Source of the DNA: an uncultured Acidimicrobiia bacterium | GTDB lineage: Bacteria; Actinomycetota; Acidimicrobiia; Spongiisociales; UBA5794 | Assembly: GCA_913031525.1 (NCBI GenBank) | Contig: CAJWGC010000013.1 | Span: 1 to 13,395 of the forward strand | Reading direction: 5' to 3' | Length of the DNA stretch: 13,395 nucleotides | Part shown: one piece after another, positions 6,167-13,395 of the stretch | Numbering within the stretch: the stretch's first letter is position 1 | How the letters are laid out: each line of letters opens with the position of its first letter | Program-made: the position numbers and the translations under genes | Notes under the pieces: generated by a model | What the model saw: the letters and a program-made list of their open reading frames with translations, nothing else | The model's database searches: none | What the model was told of the DNA's origin: nothing

Positions 6167-8341
6167 GTGGAAGACCCGATAGAGTCGACGAGTAGCAGAG
6201 TTAGGTTCCGCCTAACGGCATCGTCCGTGCTGATCGCTCTCGGATTGCTATCTGCCGCGGGGACTATTTTCCTTTGGTGGGCCGGAACGTGGTCCGCCGA
6301 GATCGACCCCAGCGTAGGGAGAAAGGTCTTCGGAAACGTCCCCTACGTTTTCGTGGCTCTCTTTTATGTGACGGTATCGGCCTTTTTGATGCTTTCGTTT
6401 TATCTCTTTGCTCAGCGAGCTTCCAATTGGCAAAGAGGTTCAGCCGAAGACCGTACTGGATTGTGGAAACGTCGACTGCACTCGGCGCGAGAGGGTCTGC
6501 AGATGAAGACACTGTTACGAGATCCTCAAGCTGGCCTCATGCATTCAGCGATTTACTTTGGATTCTTGGTGCTTTTCCTTGGGACAGTCACTCTTGAAAT
6601 CGACCATCTTCTTCCTTCCAACCTCAAATTTCTTGAAGGCCGGGTATATCAGGGATACTCTTTTGTGCTCGACGTTTTCGCCGTGATTTTTATTGCTGGT
6701 TTGGTATGGGCGGCTTTTCGTCGATACGTGCAGCGCCCGATGCGACTTCGAACCAAAACTAGACCAGAAGATGCTTGGATTCTTTTCACGTTAGGCGCTA
6801 TCGGGATCAGTGGTCTGGCTGTTGAAGCAGCGCGGATCTCTTTGATGGGACGTCCAGCATTCGAAACGTGGTCTTTTGCCGGCTATATATTGAGCTATCT
6901 GGTTCCTGCGGGAGGTGCTTCCGGTATCCATCAGGCGATGTGGGTAGCACATATTGTTGCGTTCATTGCGTTTCTTGTAGTACTTCCATCAACAAAGCTT
7001 CGCCACATGGTCACTTCACCCGCGAACATGTTTTTGTCCCCCCGGTCCCGACCTGTCGGAGCTATGCGAGAGATGCCGGACTTAGCAGTGGCGATGGAGG
7101 CAGGAGATATTGAGACAGTCGGATCGGCAGTCGTAGCTGAGTTTACATGGAAGCAATTACTCGACACTGATGCTTGCACAGTTTGCGGTCGCTGCACCTC
7201 GGTGTGCCCGGCGCGCGCGACGGGGAAGCTTCTAGATCCTCGTGAGATCATTCTTAAGTTGGGTGAAGTAGCGGCGGAAACTGCAACACCGAAGATTTCA
7301 TCTCCGGTTAAATCAGATCCTGGTATCACGATCACTTCGGATCGAGTGTTTGAACGTATAACTCCTGAAGAGCTTTGGGCTTGCACGACTTGTCGGGCGT
7401 GCGATGACATCTGTCCGGTCGACATTGAGATCCTTGACAAGATCCTTGATATGAGACGGTATCTATCCCTCATGGAAGCAGACTTTCCCTCTGAGCTCGG
7501 GAAGGCGTATGTGTCCCTCGAGAATTCGTCAAATCCTTACGGGATGGCGCAGAAAGCTAGATCTGATTGGACAAGCAATCTCGAATTCGATGTCAAGTTG
7601 CTAGGAGAAATCGGAGTTGAAGCCGAATATCTCTATTGGGTGGGTTGCGCCGGTTCTTTCGACGATCGCAATCTCAAGGTCACTTTGGCTACAGCCCGAC
7701 TTTTGCATGAGGCTGAAGTCGATTTTGCAATTCTTGGTCCCAGAGAGTTGTGTACAGGAGATCCGGCTCGACGCACTGGCAACGAATTTGTCTTCCAAGG
7801 TCTCGCTTTACAAAATATTGAGACCCTCAACGACCTGGGCGTAACGAAGATCATCACTCAGTGCCCTCACTGCTTTAACACACTTCGTAACGAATATCCT
7901 CAGTTCGGAGGTGAGTACGAAGTTATTCACCACAGCGAGTTACTGATGAAGCTGCTTGATGAAGGCCGCATTCAGCAGAAAGCCGACGGCAAGACCGTTG
8001 CCTATCATGATCCTTGTTACCTCGGTCGCCACAACGAGGTTTTTCTAGCCCCTCGTGAGGTACTTTCCCGCGGTGGCCCTACGGTCGAGATGGTTCGGAA
8101 CGGATCGGATTCGTTTTGCTGTGGTGCCGGTGGTGGCCGTATGTGGATGGAAGAACAGGTCGGTAAGAGGATCAATATCGAACGTTCGGAGGAGGCCGTG
8201 GCTACCGGCGCCGATGTAGTCGCGACAGGTTGTCCGTTTTGTTACATAATGATGGACGACGGAGTGAAAGAGCTTGGTGCCTCAGAGGTTGAGGTAAAGG
8301 ATCTCGCCATGCTTCTTGCAGATCGGTCACTCGACTCATGA
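6167..8341 (+). CDS. EtfD/FadF/EMO-like membrane-bound Fe-S oxidoreductase
   Basis: A 724-aa predicted ETF:menaquinone oxidoreductase, related to FadF of Bacillus, EMO of Geobacter and EtfD (Rv0338c) of mycobacteria. It likely passes electrons from acyl-CoA dehydrogenases via ETF to menaquinone. Residues about 18-280 form a NarI-like membrane domain with 5-6 helices and histidines that could ligate heme b. Two 4Fe-4S motifs follow (C337/340/343/347 and C406/409/412/416). Two CCG domains come next. The first has C494, C529 in ELCTGDPARR, and C566/C569 in CPHC. The second has C617, C651/C652 in FCCGAGGG, and C689/C692 in CPFC, which fits a noncubane HdrB-type cluster site. GTG 6167 is chosen from the ribosome site. 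No etfAB genes are adjacent; an FrhB-like gene follows after 10 bp. Family call strong, partner inferred. Confidence 0.9.
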   Translation: MEDPIESTSSRVRFRLTASSVLIALGLLSAAGTIFLWWAGTWSAEIDPSVGRKVFGNVPYVFVALFYVTVSAFLMLSFYLFAQRASNWQRGSAEDRTGLWKRRLHSAREGLQMKTLLRDPQAGLMHSAIYFGFLVLFLGTVTLEIDHLLPSNLKFLEGRVYQGYSFVLDVFAVIFIAGLVWAAFRRYVQRPMRLRTKTRPEDAWILFTLGAIGISGLAVEAARISLMGRPAFETWSFAGYILSYLVPAGGASGIHQAMWVAHIVAFIAFLVVLPSTKLRHMVTSPANMFLSPRSRPVGAMREMPDLAVAMEAGDIETVGSAVVAEFTWKQLLDTDACTVCGRCTSVCPARATGKLLDPREIILKLGEVAAETATPKISSPVKSDPGITITSDRVFERITPEELWACTTCRACDDICPVDIEILDKILDMRRYLSLMEADFPSELGKAYVSLENSSNPYGMAQKARSDWTSNLEFDVKLLGEIGVEAEYLYWVGCAGSFDDRNLKVTLATARLLHEAEVDFAILGPRELCTGDPARRTGNEFVFQGLALQNIETLNDLGVTKIITQCPHCFNTLRNEYPQFGGEYEVIHHSELLMKLLDEGRIQQKADGKTVAYHDPCYLGRHNEVFLAPREVLSRGGPTVEMVRNGSDSFCCGAGGGRMWMEEQVGKRINIERSEEAVATGADVVATGCPFCYIMMDDGVKELGASEVEVKDLAMLLADRSLDS

Positions 8342-8351
8342 GCGCGGAGCA

Positions 8352-9545
8352 ATGACGGATTCTTCCTCCAGGCTTACTGGAAATCGAGAAAGATGGACAG
8401 CTGACTGGAGCAACCTGACCAGCGAGGTTGTCTATACCGGTCTTTGCACAGGATGTTCCGGGTGTATCGTTGCTTGCCCTTACGACGTTCTTAAGTTAGA
8501 TGAGAAGTTCTGGCAGCCGCGTCTCGATGACTCAGCGTGGGTAGAGGACGACGCTGCACATTGCTCTCACGGCGATCGAGGCTGCACGTTGTGCACGAGA
8601 GCATGTCCTCGGTTCCGGTTGTGGGAACTCGATGCTGACTTCGAGATGTTCGGACGAGCGAGACGACGTGATGAGGTCGCCGGAATTTATCAGGATGCCT
8701 ATCTCATCGAGGCGACAAGCCGCCAAATCGCTGAAGTTGGCCAGGACGGCGGGCTCGGCACTGCGCTCCTCTACTACGCGATGATGCAAGGTTATATCGA
8801 TGGTGCTCTTGTGAGCTATGTCGATAAGGGGCAGAGAACGATTCCCGGTGTCGCTACAACGCTGGAACAGCTCATCGCGGCTGCAGGGTCGCGTTACACA
8901 TACTCGGCGAACACTCTCGCGCTTCGGGATGCGACAGACCAGGGTCTGTCTCGTCTTGCACTGGTCGGGATGGGGTGCCAGACCTCGATTCTTCCAGTAG
9001 CGGCGCGCCGTGGCGCGCCCAAATTATCTCGTAAGATTGCCTTGACAGTAGGCCTGCTGTGCTCCAAGACGTTCAGTGAGGAGATCTTCGAAGAGCTTTT
9101 CGAGGAGCGATACGGTGTAAGCCGTAGAGAGATAACCAAGATCAACATCAAGGGTCGGCTTCAGTTGTGGTTGGAGCGCGATGGCGAACCCGACTATCTA
9201 GAAATTCCGCTTAAAGAGGCCAAAGAATGGACTAGGCCAGGCTGTGAGCGTTGTCCCGATTTTGGTGCTGAACATGCCGATATTTCGCTTGGCGGTATCG
9301 TTTCAGAATCCGGCCGTACTCTTGCTGTAGTTCGTACTGATCTGGGACATGAGTTACTAGCTCTTATGGCCAGAGATAATTGGATCACGGTATATGACGC
9401 GTCCGTCAAGGATCCTAACTCCTTAAAGCTTATGCGAAAGCTGGCCAGACTTCAGCGCAAGAGATGGCCGGCTGAGTCTATCGCTGGACCGTCGCATCCT
9501 GAGCCCTCGATTTTGCCTCTGCCTGCAACGAAGCACGTTGACTGA
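8352..9545 (+). CDS. FrhB/FdhB-family (coenzyme F420 dehydrogenase beta subunit-like) iron-sulfur flavoprotein
   Basis: A 397-aa soluble protein. Family members bind FAD and Fe-S clusters and exchange electrons with coenzyme F420 or other low-potential carriers. N-terminal ferredoxin-like motifs are C32/35/38/42 (CTGCSGCIVACP) and C71/78/81/85. The FrhB N-domain signature GQDGGLGTALLYYAMMQGYIDG lies at about 130-151. The C-domain shows GMGCQTS (206-212), GLLC ending at C237, and PGCERCPDFGAEHADIS (about 296-312). ATG 8352 is 10 bp after the EtfD-like stop, with GGAG only 2 bases upstream, so translational coupling is likely. The pairing suggests it feeds electrons to the membrane protein, by analogy with FpoF/FqoF delivering F420H2 electrons. 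Whether F420 is the real substrate is not shown by the sequence. Confidence 0.85.
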   Translation: MTDSSSRLTGNRERWTADWSNLTSEVVYTGLCTGCSGCIVACPYDVLKLDEKFWQPRLDDSAWVEDDAAHCSHGDRGCTLCTRACPRFRLWELDADFEMFGRARRRDEVAGIYQDAYLIEATSRQIAEVGQDGGLGTALLYYAMMQGYIDGALVSYVDKGQRTIPGVATTLEQLIAAAGSRYTYSANTLALRDATDQGLSRLALVGMGCQTSILPVAARRGAPKLSRKIALTVGLLCSKTFSEEIFEELFEERYGVSRREITKINIKGRLQLWLERDGEPDYLEIPLKEAKEWTRPGCERCPDFGAEHADISLGGIVSESGRTLAVVRTDLGHELLALMARDNWITVYDASVKDPNSLKLMRKLARLQRKRWPAESIAGPSHPEPSILPLPATKHVD

Positions 9546-9601
9546 ACTGTCTGCTGTCCGGGAAACCGATCGTGTCGTGACCTACCCTTCTTGAACGCAA
9601 T

Positions 9602-10588
9602 ATGACGAAAAAGGGTCCCATGAGGTCGCTTTCGGACGAGGAGCTAATTCAGGTCTACGAGTGGATGAAGCTCACTCGCGTCCTAGATGATCGCATTGTC
9701 TCGTTATGGAAGCAGGGCCGAGGAGTTGGCAGCACTTTTAGTGGGCGTGGCCACGAAGCTATTGCAGTCGGAGCTTCGTACGCCCTTGGCCCTGATGATG
9801 TTGTTGCGCCGATGCATCGCGACCTGGGTTGTTACTTAGTTCGCGGAATAACGCCGCGTCGTATCTTGGCAAACCAGCTCGGACGAGCCACGGGTGTTAC
9901 TCAAGGCCGGGACGCGAATTTACACGGAATTGGTGATCTTTCTCTCGGCATCATCGGTTTTGTATCTCATTTGCCTCAGTCGATGTCGCCAGCGTTGGGT
10001 GCTGCGATGGCCTTTCTCTATCGTGAGGAGCCTCGTGTTTCTATGGCGTTCGTAGGCGACGGTTCTTCATCGACTGGGTTGTTCCACGAGGTGCTGAATC
10101 TTGCTGCTGTGCAGCGAGCTCCTTTTGTCGTGGTTGTTGAGAACAATCGCTATGCCTATTCAACTCCGCTTCATCAGCAGATGGCCATCGATGATATTGC
10201 TGATCGGGGCCAGGCTCATGGAGTGGCGGCTGAAATTGTCGATGGCAACGACGTTGAAGCTGTCCACGCCGTTACTGCAGAAGCCATAGCCCGCGCGCGC
10301 TCTGGAGGTGGTCCATCACTTATTGAATGTAAAACGATGCGGATGCATGGTCACGCTATCCACGATGGTGCGGAATACGTTCCGGCCGAACTCCTCGTCG
10401 AATGGGAGAGGCGGGATCCGATTGCTCACCTTGAGAAAATCTTTTTCGAGCGTGACATTGTTGAGGAGGCGCTTATCGAAGAAATCGGACAAAAATGTCG
10501 CCGTATTGTGGACGATGCCGTTGAGTACGCGGAGTCAAGCAGCTGGCCAGATCCGGCCTCGTTAGAAGAGGGGGTTTACGCGCCGTGA
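9602..10588 (+). CDS. 2-oxoacid dehydrogenase E1 alpha subunit (ThDP-dependent)
   Basis: Alpha subunit of a heterotetrameric E1 that decarboxylates a 2-oxoacid (pyruvate, branched-chain oxoacid or acetoin-type) and passes the acyl group to a lipoyl E2. It is 328 aa, normal for the family. The ThDP/Mg motif runs from GDGSSSTG (152-159) to ENNRYAYST (180-188). HRDLG (72-76) and the FSGRGHEA segment (46-53) line the cofactor site. KTMRMHGHAIHDGAEY (244-259) corresponds to the mobile active-site loop. ATG 9602 lacks a ribosome site; ATG 9620, four bases after AAGGG, is an alternative start six codons on. It lies 56 bp after the FrhB-like gene and overlaps E1 beta by 4 bp. The substrate cannot be fixed from sequence alone. 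Confidence 0.9.
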   Translation: MTKKGPMRSLSDEELIQVYEWMKLTRVLDDRIVSLWKQGRGVGSTFSGRGHEAIAVGASYALGPDDVVAPMHRDLGCYLVRGITPRRILANQLGRATGVTQGRDANLHGIGDLSLGIIGFVSHLPQSMSPALGAAMAFLYREEPRVSMAFVGDGSSSTGLFHEVLNLAAVQRAPFVVVVENNRYAYSTPLHQQMAIDDIADRGQAHGVAAEIVDGNDVEAVHAVTAEAIARARSGGGPSLIECKTMRMHGHAIHDGAEYVPAELLVEWERRDPIAHLEKIFFERDIVEEALIEEIGQKCRRIVDDAVEYAESSSWPDPASLEEGVYAP

Positions 10589-11610
10589 CTCCTAACGGTT
10601 CTAGTGGTGAGAGATCAGTTGCTTCTGAGGAAGACAGAAAGCTCAGTTATATCGAAGCGATTTCGGAAGCTTTGCGTGAAGAGATGCGCCGTGACGAGGA
10701 CATAATTGTGATTGGAGAGGATGTGGGCGGTGAATTCGGTGGTGCGTTCAACGTAACAAAAGGTTTTGAAGATGAGTTTGGCAGACGGCGTATTTTGAAC
10801 ATGCCGATGACTGAGAATGCTTTCATCGGCGCTGCGACCGGAATGGCATTGATGGGTCTGCGTCCAGTTATCGAGGTGCAATTTGCTGACTTTATTACCA
10901 GTGGTTACGACGCCATCGTTCAATTCGCGGCGACGAATCATTATCGATGGGGTGGGGCTGTCCCGTGGGTCATCCGAGCTCCGTCGGACGGTGGCATCTC
11001 CTCCGGGCCGTTTCATAGTCAAAATCCAGAAGCATGGTTTATGCATACCCCAGGTTTGAAAGTAGTTGCTCCGGCTACTCCTGCGGACGCTAAGGGTTTG
11101 TTGCTATCGGCAATCCGTGACAACAATCCTGTGATTTACTTTGAGTCAAAACCGTTGTATCGGTCTCTAAAGGGTGTGGTACCGGAAGAGGGGATCGCGA
11201 TTCCGATCGGCCAAGCGCGTGTCGCTAGGGAAGGTACTGACGTGACCATCGTGACTTACGGAGCGATGGTTCACGAATCGCTGAAAGCTGCTGAGGAAAT
11301 TTCCAGTCAAGGGATTGATACCGAGATTGTGGATCTACGAACTCTTAAACCCATGGACTGCGAGACAGTGCTTGCATCGGCGCGCAAAACCAGTCGGATT
11401 TTGATTGTTCACTCTGCCAATCGTCTGGTGGGAGCTGGCGCCGAGGTGGCTGCGCTTATCGCGGATGAAGCTTTCGAGAGCTTGGATGCCCCTGTGCGTC
11501 GGCTCGGCGGAAGAGATGTTCCTGTTCCGTTTAGTCCACCTTTGGAGAAAGCCTATCGGCCTAGTGTCGACGACATCGCGAATGCGGTGAAGGAGCTTGT
11601 TACGTGGTGA
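10585..11610 (+). CDS. 2-oxoacid dehydrogenase E1 beta subunit
   Basis: Beta subunit partner of the upstream E1 alpha. It contributes the pyrimidine-binding half of the ThDP site. It is 341 aa including a slightly long N-terminus (about 18 extra residues). Landmarks are GEDVGGEFGGAF (44-55), the catalytic-site glutamate E77 in MPMTENAF, GLRPVIEVQF (91-100), and GPFHSQNPEAWF (141-152) with His144. The C-terminal transketolase-type domain begins near 215 (EGTDVTIVTYG). The GTG start at 10585 overlaps the E1 alpha stop as GTGA, so the two are translationally coupled; ATG is not available nearby. No E2 or E3 gene follows directly. A second, single-chain E1-like gene lies 174 bp downstream. Confidence 0.92.
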   Translation: MTPNGSSGERSVASEEDRKLSYIEAISEALREEMRRDEDIIVIGEDVGGEFGGAFNVTKGFEDEFGRRRILNMPMTENAFIGAATGMALMGLRPVIEVQFADFITSGYDAIVQFAATNHYRWGGAVPWVIRAPSDGGISSGPFHSQNPEAWFMHTPGLKVVAPATPADAKGLLLSAIRDNNPVIYFESKPLYRSLKGVVPEEGIAIPIGQARVAREGTDVTIVTYGAMVHESLKAAEEISSQGIDTEIVDLRTLKPMDCETVLASARKTSRILIVHSANRLVGAGAEVAALIADEAFESLDAPVRRLGGRDVPVPFSPPLEKAYRPSVDDIANAVKELVTW

Positions 11611-11681
11611 GATTGTGGATCGAAACCAACAGACTGTGGTGGTGATTTAGGAGATGGGACGATAGCCATAATTCGTAGGCT

Positions 11682-11712
11682 TTGACCCACTGGCGGCAGC
11701 AGGTCCTAAGAA
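11682..11712 (+). promoter_or_regulatory. Possible promoter in front of the AceE-like gene
   Basis: TTGACC at 11682-11687 resembles a -35 element and TAAGAA at 11707-11712 a poor -10, with a 19-bp spacer. The 174-bp gap between E1 beta and this gene is large enough for a separate promoter, but the match is weak. An imperfect palindrome, CGCAAATTGCG, lies further downstream near 11735. Confidence 0.22.
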
Positions 11713-11774
11713 TCAGGTCCGAAGTCGCGTCCGTTCGCAAATTGCGTCTTGCTTTCTCATTTCTTTGTGAGGTC

Positions 11775-11778
11775 AGGA
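11775..11778 (+). promoter_or_regulatory. Ribosome binding site deciding the AceE-like start
   Basis: AGGA lies 6 bases before ATG 11785. It favours that codon over GTG 11782 directly before it and over ATG 11797. Confidence 0.55.
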
Positions 11779-11784
11779 TGTGTG

Positions 11785-13395
11785 ATGATTATCCCGATGG
11801 TTTATATCGACAATCGGGCTGACTCAGCCGTTACTCCGTCGCTGGCGGTGCTTTCAGATATCCAGCGACGTGTTCTTTGGTTAGCTGTTCGGATGGTTCA
11901 CGAGGCCAATCGTACCGACGCCGGCGGTATCAAGTTTGGAGGCCATCAAGCCTCATCGGCTTCGATGATATCAATCATGACGTCTCTGTGGTTCGACCAT
12001 ATTGGGAAGGATGACAAGGTGGCGGTTAAGCCCCATGCCTCTCCGGTATACCACGCCATTAAGTACTTGACTGGCGAACTGGATCGCTCTTATCTAACGA
12101 AGCTTCGAGCTCCGGGGGGACTGCAAGCCTATCCGTCTCGAACGAAAGATCCGGATGGAGTTGATTTCTCGACCGGATCCGTGGGCCTAGGTGCCGTTGC
12201 TCCGCTTTTCTCAGCAGCGGCTCGCCGCTACATAGACTCGCATTTCGGAGAGAGAAATACGGCGCGGTTCATTGCGACGGTTGGCGATGCCGAACTCGAC
12301 GAAGGCAATGTATGGGAAGCGATCGCTGATCCAGCTCTCGCAGGTCTCGGAAATGTGATGCTTGTGATCGACCTCAATCGCCAAAGTCTCGACCGTATCA
12401 TTCCTGACATTCAGGCCACGCGTCTACAGCGGTTCTTCGAGAACGCCGGGTGGCATGTGATCGAGGCCAAATATGGACGACGTCTTGAAGAGGCATTCTC
12501 AGGAGTCGGCGGAGACGCTCTTCGGTCGCGCATTGATGGTATGTCCAATGAGGAATATCAGCTACTTTTTTCTTTAGAAGGGGACGGTCTTAGGTCAGCT
12601 TTTCTAAGGTCTGCTGATTCCACCGTCAGTCGTTTGCTCGAGGATTTCTCGGATGAGGAACTGCCTCGACTACTTTTCGATCTCGGCGGACATGATTTAG
12701 AGGTACTTTCCGATTGCTACCGAGAATGCGACGAAGCTGCTGATCGCCCATCGGTGGTCTTCGCATACACAGTTAAGGGATGGGGGCTTCCGTTCGCCGG
12801 GGATGCTTTGAACCATTCAGCAGTTCTTACTGACGCTCAGATTGACGATTTGCGTCACTCGGTAGGGCTCAATGTTGAAACAGAATGGGATCGTTTCGAT
12901 CCTGAGAGCCCAGCGGGGCGTTTATGTGCAGTGGTGGGAGCCGAGGTAAATAACGGACCTACGGCGCCGCGTCCGCTGCTTGATTTACCTTCTTCAGTTG
13001 CTTCGCTGTCGCCTGCTAGGAAGTGGTCGACACAAGAGGCTTTTGGCCGCGTACTGACCGCGTTAGCGGACGTTTCCTCGGTAAGAGAGCGGTTGGTGAC
13101 TGTGTCTCCTGACGTGGCTATTTCGACGAATCTCGGCGGCTGGATTAACAAGACCGGTGTTTTCTCTTACCGGGAACTAGAGCCTTTCGGCGGAGAGCAA
13201 CGGTTGCTTAAGTGGGCGCCTGGACCCACTGGTCAGCACATTGAACTCGGAATTTCCGAGATGAATATGTTTCTGCTTTTAGGTCAGCTCGGCCTAACCC
13301 ACGAACATCATGGTGAGATGCTTTTGCCGATCGGCACTGTTTACGATCCTTTCGTGTTGCGTGGTCTGGACGGGTTTATCTACTCCTTGTACAAC
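11785..13395 (+). CDS. AceE/transketolase-like single-chain ThDP-dependent E1 (3' end beyond window)
   Basis: At least 537 residues of a protein resembling the homodimeric E1 of pyruvate dehydrogenase, with alpha- and beta-like halves in one chain; the C-terminus lies outside the window. GGHQASSASM (52-61) matches the H-x-A-S segment that contacts ThDP phosphate. KPHASPVYHA (82-91) and STGSVGLGAV (129-138) are typical of the family. The cofactor motif reads GDAELDEG (167-174) to DLNRQSLD (196-203), close to AceE GDGEMDE...NCNLQRLD but with Ala for the third Gly. The second, Pyr-type domain begins near 430. It may decarboxylate pyruvate or another 2-oxoacid. A diverged paralogue with a different substrate is equally possible. 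No stop is reached before the edge. Confidence 0.8.
   Translation, partial: MIIPMVYIDNRADSAVTPSLAVLSDIQRRVLWLAVRMVHEANRTDAGGIKFGGHQASSASMISIMTSLWFDHIGKDDKVAVKPHASPVYHAIKYLTGELDRSYLTKLRAPGGLQAYPSRTKDPDGVDFSTGSVGLGAVAPLFSAAARRYIDSHFGERNTARFIATVGDAELDEGNVWEAIADPALAGLGNVMLVIDLNRQSLDRIIPDIQATRLQRFFENAGWHVIEAKYGRRLEEAFSGVGGDALRSRIDGMSNEEYQLLFSLEGDGLRSAFLRSADSTVSRLLEDFSDEELPRLLFDLGGHDLEVLSDCYRECDEAADRPSVVFAYTVKGWGLPFAGDALNHSAVLTDAQIDDLRHSVGLNVETEWDRFDPESPAGRLCAVVGAEVNNGPTAPRPLLDLPSSVASLSPARKWSTQEAFGRVLTALADVSSVRERLVTVSPDVAISTNLGGWINKTGVFSYRELEPFGGEQRLLKWAPGPTGQHIELGISEMNMFLLLGQLGLTHEHHGEMLLPIGTVYDPFVLRGLDGFIYSLYN

Noticed and set aside
6931..7473. 180-codon minus-strand open frame inside the EtfD-like gene
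   Set aside because: It is antisense to the conserved ferredoxin-type cysteine motifs and its translation is Ser/Arg-rich without family features, so it is a shadow frame.
9002..9019. Two GGCGCGCC palindromes 2 bp apart inside the FrhB-like gene
   Set aside because: They lie within a conserved coding stretch (AARRGAP) and are explained by codons. No regulatory context is seen.

Overview
The window looks like a stretch of ordinary chromosome from a bacterium, most plausibly an actinobacterium of the Acidimicrobiia or a related lineage. This is inferred from gene content: an EtfD/FadF-type membrane Fe-S reductase, an FrhB-type (coenzyme F420 dehydrogenase) protein, an AceE-like single-chain E1, frequent GTG and TTG starts, and two genes that look leaderless. 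Base composition appears close to balanced (not counted), and I see no IS element, phage gene, tRNA, rRNA or CRISPR array. Nothing suggests a recently acquired island.

Left part (1-2607): a truncated Mrp/ApbC Fe-S scaffold ATPase on the minus strand is divergent from an A-type Fe-S carrier (HesB/ErpA type). Their 115-bp intergenic region carries a symmetric inverted repeat and an imperfect direct repeat over both candidate -10 elements. RidA (enamine/imine deaminase) and a MetX-type homoserine acyltransferase follow.

Middle part (2709-6063): a small GNAT acetyltransferase (minus, TTG start), then proC (last step of proline synthesis) overlapping two half-length TauE/SafE (TSUP) membrane genes. 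Each TSUP gene encodes one repeat of what is normally a single protein. A low-specificity threonine aldolase lies on the minus strand, convergent with the TSUP pair.

Right part (6167-13395): an EtfD/FadF/EMO-like membrane protein (b-type cytochrome domain, two 4Fe-4S clusters, two CCG domains), then an FrhB-like iron-sulfur flavoprotein 10 bp downstream. Next come E1 alpha and E1 beta of a 2-oxoacid dehydrogenase (4-bp overlap), and then a diverged AceE/transketolase-like E1 that runs off the window. Together these suggest an oxidative 2-oxoacid/acyl-CoA module feeding electrons to the quinone pool. No E2 or E3 gene is present in the window.

The points most worth following are the split TSUP transporter, the EtfD-FrhB pair as a possible F420- or flavin-linked quinone reductase, the neighbouring heterodimeric and single-chain E1 enzymes, and the symmetric mrp/hesB control region.
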